NCBI GenBank assembly: GCA_964437415.1 | Contig: CAYTGN010000007.1 | Span: forward strand, 108,851-172,850 | Source of the DNA: CADEDV01 sp964437415 | GTDB taxonomy: Bacteria > Bacteroidota > Bacteroidia > Chitinophagales > Chitinophagaceae | Length of the DNA: 64,000 nt | Reading direction: 5' to 3' | In this document: positions 18,612-25,814 of the stretch, in pieces | How positions within the stretch are numbered: the stretch's first letter is position 1 | Layout of the letters: each line of letters begins with the position of its first letter | Made by a program: the position numbers and the translations under genes | Notes under the pieces: generated by a model | The model's database searches: none | Told to the model about the DNA's origin: nothing | Seen by the model: the letters and a program-made list of their open reading frames with translations, nothing else

Positions 18612-21032
18612 ATGATAAGACTGACCAGCTTTGCAGCTTTGTTGTTGCTAACCGTTGCTGCTCCTGCACAAACACGACCCGATAAACTTACTGTAGAAAA
18701 GATCATGCGGGATCCGAAATGGATCGGTTCATCACCATCGGGCACTCAATGGAGTCATGATGGAAATACTCTTTATTTCAACTGGAATCCTGATAAGGCT
18801 CCTTCCGATTCATTGTACTATATAAGCCGTGATAACAAATCGCCCCGAAAAGCAAGTGTGGAGCAAAAGCAAACCCTCCTTACCGAAAACAATGTGACGT
18901 ATAACGAGGCAAGAACCGCTTATCTCTATAGCCGGGAAACCGATATTTTTTATGTGGATCTGAAAACAAACAAAACCCGCCGCATCACCCATACCACCGA
19001 AACAGAAAGCAACCCGCAGTTCTCATTTAATGAAACAAAAATCGTTTACAGCCGTAACCAAAACCTGTATGCATGGGATATTGTCACCGGCGAAACAATG
19101 CAACTAACCAACCTGCGCAGTGGTGAGAGTGGACCGTTTGCCGGAAGCGGCGCTGGCAGAACCGGCGCACCACAACGTGGTGGCAGGGAAAGCAGCAGCG
19201 GCAACCAGCAGGAAGATTGGCTAAAAAAAGACCAGTTGCAATATTTTGAAGTGTTGCGTTCCAGGAAAGAAAAAAGAGAAGCTGCCGATGCCTACAACAA
19301 GAGTCTTCCCAAAACAAAAGAACTTCGGACAATCAATATCGAAGACAAAAATCTGCAAGGATTATCATTAAGCCCCGACGGAAGATTTATAAGCTATCGT
19401 TTGTTCAAAGCTGCAACAGGTGCAAAATCCACCATCGTACCCAATTATGTTACAGAAACCGGTTTCACGGTAGATATCCCGGCACGGACCAAAGTTGGCG
19501 CACCCATGGGCAACTCCGAGCTTTTTGTGTATGACAGGGAAAGAGATACCGTTTACGCTGTCAAAACAGATGATATACCCGGCATCAGGGACCTGCCTGA
19601 TTTTGTAAAAGATTATCCCGATCAGTTAGAGCAACGAACTAAAAATCCTGTAAACCGTGCTGTAACATTCTTTGGACCCAACTGGTCGCCCAAAGGAAAA
19701 TTTGCAGTGCTGGACATCCGTTCGCAGGACAACAAAGACCGCTGGCTGATGTTGTGGGATACAGCCACCCGGAAATTATCCCTTCTGGACAGGCAACGGG
19801 ATGAAGCATGGATAGCCGGTCCCGGCATAAACTTTGGCAGGGCAGGCTGGATAGATGAAACTACATTCTGGTACCAGTCTGAAGCAACAGGCTATTCGCA
19901 TCTATATACTGTGAAAGTTACCACCGGCATAAAGAAGCCGCTTACATCCGGCAACTACGAAGTGCAGCAGGCGCAGCTTTCCCGTGATAAAAAGCATTTC
20001 TACATTACCACCAATGAAGTGCATCCCGGCGAACAGCATTTTTATCGCTTAAGCATTGCCGATGGGAAGAAAGAAAAGATCACCGGCATGAAGGGTGCCC
20101 ACCAGGTGAATATTTCACCTGATGAAAAATTGCTGGCTGTTCTTTACTCCTACTCCACCAAACCCTGGGAACTGTATCTGATGGAAAACAAAACCGGTGG
20201 CAAAATTGAACAGATAACAGACAAAGCACAAAGTGATGAATTCAAAACCTATCCCTGGAGAGACCCTGAAGTGATCACATTCAAAGCTGCTGACGGAGCA
20301 GAAGTATATGCCCGGATTTATAAACCTGCCAACCCGCATCCTAACAAACCGGCTGTTCTTTTTGTGCACGGCGCAGGCTACCTGCAAAATGCACACAAAT
20401 GGTGGAGCAGTTATTTCAGAGAGTATATGTTCAACAATATGCTGGCCGATAATGGTTATTATGTGATGGACATTGATTACCGCGGCAGCGCCGGTTATGG
20501 CCGTGACTGGCGAACGGGCATCTATCGCCACATGGGTGGCAAAGACATGACCGATCATGTGGATGCCGTGAAATACCTGGTGGAAAACCATGGAGTCAAT
20601 CCAAAGAATGTTGGCCTATATGGTGGCTCTTACGGTGGTTTTATAGCATTGATGGGCATGTTCAATTATGCCGAAACATTTGCAGCGGGTGCATCGCTGC
20701 GGCCGGTTACGGACTGGGCGCAATACAATCATGGTTATACATCCAATATTCTGAACGAGCCTTTCAATGACAGCATTGCCTATCGCAGAAGTTCACCGCT
20801 TTATTTTGCCGAAGGCCTGAAAGGTGACCTGCTCATCTGCCACGGCATGGTGGATGTGAATGTCCATTTCCAGGATGCAGTGAAACTGGCACAACGGCTG
20901 ATAGAATTGGGAAAAGATAATTGGGAACTGGCGGCCTACCCGATGGAAGATCACGGCTTTGTTGAACCCAGCAGTTGGACGGACGAATATAAAAGGATCT
21001 ATAAGCTGTTTGAGAGAGTGTTAAAGAAGTAA
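18612..21032 (+). CDS. Prolyl oligopeptidase family serine peptidase (S9, DPP-like)
   Basis: This 806-residue exported peptidase has a signal peptide (about 1-20, ending APAQT). A beta-propeller region (about 40-540) contains WD-like strands such as PQFSFNETKIVYSR and LSLSPDGRFISY. The C-terminal alpha/beta-hydrolase domain (about 560-806) has the nucleophile serine in GGSYGGF (about 671), the aspartate in GMVDVNVHFQD (about 746) and the histidine in MEDHGF (about 781). This layout fits S9 peptidases that cut dipeptides or oligopeptides, probably in the periplasm, for peptide use. The low-complexity GSGAGRTGAPQRGGRE insert near residue 177 is probably a surface loop. The gene is monocistronic. 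Confidence 0.93.
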   Translation: MIRLTSFAALLLLTVAAPAQTRPDKLTVEKIMRDPKWIGSSPSGTQWSHDGNTLYFNWNPDKAPSDSLYYISRDNKSPRKASVEQKQTLLTENNVTYNEARTAYLYSRETDIFYVDLKTNKTRRITHTTETESNPQFSFNETKIVYSRNQNLYAWDIVTGETMQLTNLRSGESGPFAGSGAGRTGAPQRGGRESSSGNQQEDWLKKDQLQYFEVLRSRKEKREAADAYNKSLPKTKELRTINIEDKNLQGLSLSPDGRFISYRLFKAATGAKSTIVPNYVTETGFTVDIPARTKVGAPMGNSELFVYDRERDTVYAVKTDDIPGIRDLPDFVKDYPDQLEQRTKNPVNRAVTFFGPNWSPKGKFAVLDIRSQDNKDRWLMLWDTATRKLSLLDRQRDEAWIAGPGINFGRAGWIDETTFWYQSEATGYSHLYTVKVTTGIKKPLTSGNYEVQQAQLSRDKKHFYITTNEVHPGEQHFYRLSIADGKKEKITGMKGAHQVNISPDEKLLAVLYSYSTKPWELYLMENKTGGKIEQITDKAQSDEFKTYPWRDPEVITFKAADGAEVYARIYKPANPHPNKPAVLFVHGAGYLQNAHKWWSSYFREYMFNNMLADNGYYVMDIDYRGSAGYGRDWRTGIYRHMGGKDMTDHVDAVKYLVENHGVNPKNVGLYGGSYGGFIALMGMFNYAETFAAGASLRPVTDWAQYNHGYTSNILNEPFNDSIAYRRSSPLYFAEGLKGDLLICHGMVDVNVHFQDAVKLAQRLIELGKDNWELAAYPMEDHGFVEPSSWTDEYKRIYKLFERVLKK

Positions 21033-21072
21033 GTACGAAGTACGTTCTTTTGCCAGGAGACGTACTTCGTAC
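21033..21072. repeat. Inverted repeat after the S9 peptidase gene
   Basis: GTACGAAGTACGT (21033-21045) and its exact complement (21060-21072) flank a 14-base loop, starting right after the stop codon. It can fold as a terminator-like hairpin without a clear T tract. A related AAGTATGAAGTACGAAC string lies near 35138. Confidence 0.65.
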
Positions 21073-21100
21073 AGGCTATTCACACTTGTAAATCAATCCC

Positions 21101-21108
21101 TATATTTG
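21101..21108 (+). promoter_or_regulatory. Candidate -7 box of the accD promoter
   Basis: TATATTTG matches TAnnTTTG, 18 bases before the ATG at 21127. Confidence 0.6.
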
Positions 21109-21126
21109 TGGTTCAAGTAATGGTTT

Positions 21127-22041
21127 ATGGCCAAACAAGTTGAAGATTTTGACGCCAATCTTGCCGGGGAAGAAGGAAAGACCGAAGAAACCAAAAGCAG
21201 TTGGTTCAAACGGATCAAGAAAGGCATCAACACCAAGACCTCTGAAAAAAAAGAAACCCCCGAAGGGCTTTGGACCAAATGCCCGGAATGCAACTATATC
21301 TGCACCGTTTCCGAGCTGAGGGAACACCTTTTCGTTTGCCCCAAATGCAACTATCATCACCGCATCAACAGCAGCGAATACTACGAAATATTATTTGACG
21401 AAAACCGCTTTTCCGAACTGTTTGAAAATATCCGCAGCAAGGATTTTTTGGAATTCACCGACCTGAAACCCTACAAAAAAAGGCTGGAAGAAATATGGAG
21501 CAAAACTGACCTGAAAGACTCGATGCGGGTGGCAGTCGGGAAACTGAGTGGCCATGCTATCGTTATTGCCTGCATGGATTTTGAATTCATCGGTGGGTCG
21601 CTGGGGAGTGTGATGGGTGAAAAATTTTCAAGGGCGGTGGACTATTGCATCGAAAACAAACTGCCCTATATGGTTATTAGCAAAAGCGGCGGCGCCCGGA
21701 TGATGGAAAGTGCCTTTTCACTGATGCAATTAGCCAAGACCAGCGGCAAACTATCGCAACTCAGCGATGCAAAACTCCCTTATATCTCCTTACTCACCGA
21801 TCCTACATTTGGCGGCATTTCTGCTTCCTTTGGCATGTTGGGAGATTTGAATATTGCAGAACCCGGCGCCCTGATCGGTTTTGCTGGTCCACGGGTTATC
21901 AAAGAGACCATTAAGAAAGACCTGCCTGAAGGATTTCAGCGCAGTGAATTTATTCTTGAACATGGCTTTCTTGATTTCATTGTGCCTAGGAAAGAGCTGA
22001 AGAATAAGTTGGCAACAATACTTACCCATTTTAAAAATTAA
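21127..22041 (+). CDS. accD: Acetyl-CoA carboxylase carboxyltransferase subunit beta
   Basis: This 304-residue protein is the beta half of the carboxyltransferase that moves the carboxyl group from biotin to acetyl-CoA, giving malonyl-CoA for fatty acid synthesis. A zinc ribbon near residues 54-77 has two CxxC pairs, CPEC and CPKC, separated by 16 residues. The crotonase-like domain follows, with FIGGSLGSVMGEKFSRA (about 157) and SGGARMMES (about 187). A lysine-rich N-terminal extension of about 40 residues precedes the zinc ribbon. The partner accA and the biotin genes are not in the window. A TAnnTTTG box precedes the gene, which is probably expressed alone. Confidence 0.97.
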   Translation: MAKQVEDFDANLAGEEGKTEETKSSWFKRIKKGINTKTSEKKETPEGLWTKCPECNYICTVSELREHLFVCPKCNYHHRINSSEYYEILFDENRFSELFENIRSKDFLEFTDLKPYKKRLEEIWSKTDLKDSMRVAVGKLSGHAIVIACMDFEFIGGSLGSVMGEKFSRAVDYCIENKLPYMVISKSGGARMMESAFSLMQLAKTSGKLSQLSDAKLPYISLLTDPTFGGISASFGMLGDLNIAEPGALIGFAGPRVIKETIKKDLPEGFQRSEFILEHGFLDFIVPRKELKNKLATILTHFKN

Positions 22042-22099
22042 CTGAACAGCACTTCCCGGTTTTATCAATTGACAGGGGCATAGGCCGGTCTGTCCTTGT

Positions 22100-22107
22100 T
22101 ATATTTG
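22100..22107 (+). promoter_or_regulatory. Candidate -7 box of the smpB promoter
   Basis: TATATTTG matches TAnnTTTG, 16 bases before the ATG at 22124. Confidence 0.6.
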
Positions 22108-22123
22108 TAGTTTTGACAACAAC

Positions 22124-22561
22124 ATGGCTGAAATAAAAAACCGTTCTGCATATTACGAATACTTCATTGATGCAAAATATGAAGCAGGAATGGTATTGCT
22201 TGGCACTGAAGTGAAATCGCTGCGGCAGGGAAAAGCCAGTTTCAATGACGGCTATTGCCTTATACATAAAGGCGAAATGTGGCTTAAATCACTACATATT
22301 GCCGAATATTCGCATGGCACGGTCAATAATCATGACCCGCTGCGGGACAGGAAACTGTTGCTGCAAAAAAGAGAGATCAGGAAAATTGAGAGTAAACTGA
22401 AAGAAAAGGGCTATACGCTGGTTCCCCTCCGCATTTTTTTTAATGAAAAAGGACTGGCAAAGGTGGAAATCGGGCTGGCTAAGGGTAAAAAACTCCATGA
22501 TAAACGGGAAACTATACGAAAAAAAGATGTGGAAAGAGAAATGAAACGTTTCCTGAAATAA
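22124..22561 (+). CDS. smpB: SsrA-binding protein SmpB
   Basis: This 145-residue RNA-binding protein works with tmRNA to free stalled ribosomes. It has the whole family pattern: NRSAYYEYFIDAKYEAGMVLLGTEVKSLR at the start forms the beta-barrel that holds the tRNA-like part of tmRNA, with GKASFNDGYC next. The C-terminal KKLHDKRETIRKKD tail reaches into the ribosome's decoding centre. The length is typical. No tmRNA (ssrA) gene was seen next to it. It has its own promoter box and lies 54 bases before an unrelated secreted protein gene. Confidence 0.97.
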   Translation: MAEIKNRSAYYEYFIDAKYEAGMVLLGTEVKSLRQGKASFNDGYCLIHKGEMWLKSLHIAEYSHGTVNNHDPLRDRKLLLQKREIRKIESKLKEKGYTLVPLRIFFNEKGLAKVEIGLAKGKKLHDKRETIRKKDVEREMKRFLK

Positions 22562-22615
22562 CCATCTGTATATTTTCGTTTTCAACAGGTTGTATTTTCC
22601 CGACCTTAGTAAACC

Positions 22616-23536
22616 ATGAAAAAAACGATCCTGTTCCTGTTGATCTTCGCTAACATCACTGCTCATTCGCAGTCAGTGTTTGGCTATTGGTATGGAACGG
22701 CCAGTGTGAAAACAAAAAACTCCGCCAACAATTACCTCGTTGAGCTGATACTGCAACCGGAGAAAAACTATGTGCAGGGTGTTCTCAATTACTATTTCAA
22801 AAATACTTATCGCAGCCTGCAGGTGAAAGGCAATTACAATGCTTCCTCCCGGCAGCTAAGATTATATGATGTCCCGGTCATCTACTACGGTTCCATCGCA
22901 GGGCTGGAAGTAGATTGCATCATGAATATGATGGCGACCCTCAGGGTGGCCCAGGCTGGCTCGCACCTCACTGGTTCATTTATCAGCCTGCCCGATTATA
23001 AATATGTTTGTGCGGATATCAGCTTTAACCTGGAGATGAATGCGGATGCCAGTAAAACAGATTCCGTATTGCAGGCCCTCCGTGAATACAAGGAGACCTA
23101 CCAGGTATGGAAACCCGAAATGGCCGACACGTTGGTGTCTGCACAGGTGATCCAGCGTAAGGTGGTCAACTATGTGACCGAAAAAGAATTTGCAGAAAGA
23201 GAACTGGAGGTCACACAGGAAATAGAAGTGCAGTCAGATTCCATTAGGGTGGATATTTATGATAATGGGGAAATTGACGGAGATATGATCTCCCTGTTTT
23301 ATAACAAGGAACTTATTCTTAACAACCAAAAGCTTACCCACAAATCCATCCGGATGCAACTGGTGCTGAACAATGCCCTTGACTACAATGAACTTTCCAT
23401 GTTTGCAGAAAACCTGGGGCTGATCCCTCCCAACACCGCCCTGATGATCATTGATGACGGGAAAAAACGTCACGAAGTGAGACTGTCAAGCAACCTCGAG
23501 AAAACAGCCACGATCAGGCTTCGGCGAAAGAAATGA
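22616..23536 (+). CDS. Secreted protein of unknown function
   Basis: I do not recognise this 306-residue protein. It has a signal peptide (about residues 1-19, ending AHSQS), so it should be exported. The first half looks like a beta-rich domain, alternating strands such as NYLVELILQPEKNYVQGVLNY. A helical linker with many charged residues follows (about 145-205). The last part (about 205-300) is again beta-rich with DSIRVDIYDNGEIDGDMISLF, which resembles a carbohydrate-binding-like or C2-like sandwich rather than an enzyme. No catalytic motif is visible. It follows smpB by 54 bases and precedes a cytoplasmic reductase gene by 26. Confidence 0.8.
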   Translation: MKKTILFLLIFANITAHSQSVFGYWYGTASVKTKNSANNYLVELILQPEKNYVQGVLNYYFKNTYRSLQVKGNYNASSRQLRLYDVPVIYYGSIAGLEVDCIMNMMATLRVAQAGSHLTGSFISLPDYKYVCADISFNLEMNADASKTDSVLQALREYKETYQVWKPEMADTLVSAQVIQRKVVNYVTEKEFAERELEVTQEIEVQSDSIRVDIYDNGEIDGDMISLFYNKELILNNQKLTHKSIRMQLVLNNALDYNELSMFAENLGLIPPNTALMIIDDGKKRHEVRLSSNLEKTATIRLRRKK

Positions 23537-23550
23537 TAAAGCAACTGCCT

Positions 23551-23558
23551 TAATTTTG
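23551..23558 (+). promoter_or_regulatory. Candidate -7 box only four bases from the msrC ATG
   Basis: TAATTTTG matches TAnnTTTG and ends four bases before the ATG at 23563. If used, the message would have almost no leader. Confidence 0.5.
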
Positions 23559-23562
23559 CTGT

Positions 23563-24036
23563 ATGGCAGAAGACCTGAACATCATCAGCGGCTCCAAAGC
23601 AGATCAATATGAATCGCTCATTCCCCAGATAAAAGGATTGCTGGATGGCGAACCCGACCTGGTAGCGAATCTTGCCAATGTTGCAGCAGCGCTGAAGGAA
23701 CAGTTTGGCTGGCTATGGGTTGGTTTCTATATCGTAAAAAATGATGAATTAGTGCTGGGGCCCTTCCAGGGGCCGGTGGCCTGCACCCGCATCAAAAAAG
23801 GAAAGGGTGTCTGCGGAACCAGTTGGGCCGAAGCCCGGACGCTTATTGTTCCGGATGTAGAAAAATTTCCGGGGCATATTGCCTGCAGCAGTTTGTCAAG
23901 ATCAGAGATCGTTGTACCGCTTATGCATAACAGCGAGGTGGTGGCTGTGCTGGATGCCGACAGCAGTGAACTCAGCCAGTTTGACGAAACAGACCAGCGC
24001 TACCTCGAAGCCATTGTACAACTTATTCAATTTTAG
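23563..24036 (+). CDS. msrC: Free methionine-(R)-sulfoxide reductase (GAF domain)
   Basis: This 157-residue cytoplasmic protein is a single GAF domain of the free methionine-(R)-sulfoxide reductase type, which repairs oxidised free methionine using thioredoxin. All three family cysteines are visible: ACTRIKKGKGVCGTSWAE supplies two (about residues 76 and 86) and HIACSSLS the third (about 110). The GKGVCG and DVEKFPGHIAC segments are diagnostic. The length matches the family. The gene overlaps nothing but lies three bases before the acylphosphatase gene, so the two are probably co-transcribed. Confidence 0.93.
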   Translation: MAEDLNIISGSKADQYESLIPQIKGLLDGEPDLVANLANVAAALKEQFGWLWVGFYIVKNDELVLGPFQGPVACTRIKKGKGVCGTSWAEARTLIVPDVEKFPGHIACSSLSRSEIVVPLMHNSEVVAVLDADSSELSQFDETDQRYLEAIVQLIQF

Positions 24037-24039
24037 CTC

Positions 24040-24312
24040 ATGATATCCACCCTTCAGATCAGGGTAACCGGCAAGGTGCAGGGTGTTTTTTACCGGCAAA
24101 GCGCCAAAGAAAAGGCGTTGTCGCTGGAAGTTACCGGCCATGTGAGAAATTGTCCGGATGGTTCAGTCGAGATCATTGTATCCGGGACAAAAGAACAATT
24201 GGATGAACTGCTTAAATGGTGCAGGCAGGGACCGCCACGAGCAAGGGTAAGCCATGTAGAAGCAACAGAAATATCTGCTGGCTTGTTCGATGGGTTTAGC
24301 ATTATTCGTTGA
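24040..24312 (+). CDS. acyP: Acylphosphatase
   Basis: This 90-residue enzyme hydrolyses acyl phosphates such as acetyl phosphate and carbamoyl phosphate. The signature GKVQGVFYRQSAKEKA (about residues 10-25) supplies the phosphate-binding loop and catalytic arginine. The second signature, GHVRNCPDGSVEIIVSG (about 32-48), supplies the catalytic asparagine. The length equals the family norm. It starts three bases after the stop of the methionine sulfoxide reductase gene and ends 31 bases before a convergent lipoprotein gene, with no obvious terminator hairpin between them. Confidence 0.95.
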   Translation: MISTLQIRVTGKVQGVFYRQSAKEKALSLEVTGHVRNCPDGSVEIIVSGTKEQLDELLKWCRQGPPRARVSHVEATEISAGLFDGFSIIR

Positions 24313-24343
24313 GCAAATATAAAAGTATATCTCAAGACCGGGA

Positions 24344-24970
24344 TCACTCCATGCTTAATACTTTCACCGGCACTACCAACCTGATATTCTCCCAATGCAT
24401 TTCAATATTACCTTCATTTTCACCGGTGCTTGTAAATTGATACATTAATCTTTCTTGTTTAGTGGTGAGACTGTCCGGCTTCACTTTCATCCGGAGAATA
24501 TCCTCTGATTCACGGTAATTATCAGCAAGATGCTGCTGCCAGTTTTTATTGACAATAAATATCCACTCCTTTTCGCCGGGGATAGTAAATAAAGCATACT
24601 TGCCTGCCGAAAGTTTATTGCCACCTATCAGCAGGTCGGTATTTGTTTCCAGGCTTGTAGCATTGTGTGCACCGGTCACCCACACCTGTCCATAAGGCAC
24701 CAACCCACCCCAGATGATCCGCCCACGAACTGCAGGTGAATAATAAGAAATATGCAGACTGGCCGGTCCTATCTTTCCACTTGCATATGCCTTCAGGCTT
24801 TTTTTGAAGGTATCAATTACAGCCGCATCCGTTGGGTTGATCACGGAGCCTTCCTCAGCACCAACAACGGTTGCGTTATTTAAAGAATCAGGTTGCTCTT
24901 TTTTTTGTTTACAGGCTATAATAACCGGGGTGAATAAAATGAGCAGTAAATACTTTTTTGATCGCTGCAT
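24344..24970 (-). CDS. DUF2911 lipoprotein
   Basis: This 208-residue protein has a lipoprotein signal peptide with lipobox around VIIAC (cysteine about residue 20), so it should be a membrane lipoprotein. The mature part matches DUF2911, which is very common in Bacteroidota: YYSPAVRGRIIWGGLVPYGQVWVTGAHNAT is the characteristic block, followed by GKYALFTIPG and FIVNKNWQ. The function of the family is not known. It is convergent with acyP and lies 21 bases after an SDR gene on the same strand, so these two may form an operon. Confidence 0.92.
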   Translation of the reverse strand: MQRSKKYLLLILFTPVIIACKQKKEQPDSLNNATVVGAEEGSVINPTDAAVIDTFKKSLKAYASGKIGPASLHISYYSPAVRGRIIWGGLVPYGQVWVTGAHNATSLETNTDLLIGGNKLSAGKYALFTIPGEKEWIFIVNKNWQQHLADNYRESEDILRMKVKPDSLTTKQERLMYQFTSTGENEGNIEMHWENIRLVVPVKVLSME

Positions 24971-24991
24971 GTTTACAACAGGTTTTATTAA

Positions 24992-25681
24992 CTAACTCCT
25001 CCCATAGGCTTTTATTATCGTTTCTCGCAAAACAGAAGCCTCAGCAGAGGAGTGATAGAATAAAAGGTCAGCAATTGCAGAAGGATTGACCCATTTATCA
25101 AAATCTGCATCGGGCATAGCCTGCCTGTTTTGCGGCGTATCAATTATGGAAGGAACTACAACAGCAGTAACTACATTGCTGCCGGCCGCTTCTTCATTCA
25201 TCAATTCAGCCAGCCGGAAGATAAGCGATTTACTGAGCCCATAAGCGATCATCCCTTTGCTGTTGCGCATATCAATACCGGCCCTTGCCCCAATCAAAAA
25301 TATCCTGCCGTAGCCCTGCAGCAACATTTGTGTAAAAACAGGCCGGGCCACATGATAAGCTGTCTGAAAATTCAACTGCAGCATTTGTCTCACTGCCTCA
25401 CCCTTTGTTTCCGCCATTGTTCCCATGTCGAAACCACCCACTGTCAATACAGCCGCATCAATTGTTTCATACTTTTTTACTGCATCTTCCACCAGCTTTT
25501 TAGCTGCTTCTTCGTTTTTAAGATCAAGTGCAGCCGCTTCAAAATTTTCATGCTCCAATAGCGAGGCCGCTGCATCATTCAGGTTCACCGACCCGATGAC
25601 CCGACATCCTTCCTCTAAAAACTTACGGGAAACGGCCTGGCCAAGATTACCGGTTGCCCCGGTCACAAGTATTGTTCGCAT
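24992..25681 (-). CDS. SDR family oxidoreductase, dihydropteridine reductase-like
   Basis: This 229-residue protein is a short-chain dehydrogenase. The nucleotide-binding glycine motif TGATGNLGQA is at about residues 7-16, and the active-site YGLSK is at about residue 147. The usual active-site serine before it is replaced in IGARAGID. Taken with the C-terminal IIDTPQNRQAMPDADFDKW, this resembles dihydropteridine reductases, which also lack that serine. The natural substrate remains open. A longer open frame reaches 25960, but its extra 93 codons overlap the divergent gene's start and look non-coding, so the ATG at 25681 is used. A lipoprotein gene follows 21 bases downstream. Confidence 0.88.
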   Translation of the reverse strand: MRTILVTGATGNLGQAVSRKFLEEGCRVIGSVNLNDAAASLLEHENFEAAALDLKNEEAAKKLVEDAVKKYETIDAAVLTVGGFDMGTMAETKGEAVRQMLQLNFQTAYHVARPVFTQMLLQGYGRIFLIGARAGIDMRNSKGMIAYGLSKSLIFRLAELMNEEAAGSNVVTAVVVPSIIDTPQNRQAMPDADFDKWVNPSAIADLLFYHSSAEASVLRETIIKAYGRS

Positions 25682-25814
25682 AGTCCTGTGATTCTGATAC
25701 GAAAGTACAGAAAACAACCACTGCAAGCCGGAAAGAACCGCCGGAGTTTTGTAACTTGAAGAAAAATACAGGCAGCGTTTTCCTTTCAGCAGGCGTTTTT
25801 TGATACAGCACTTT

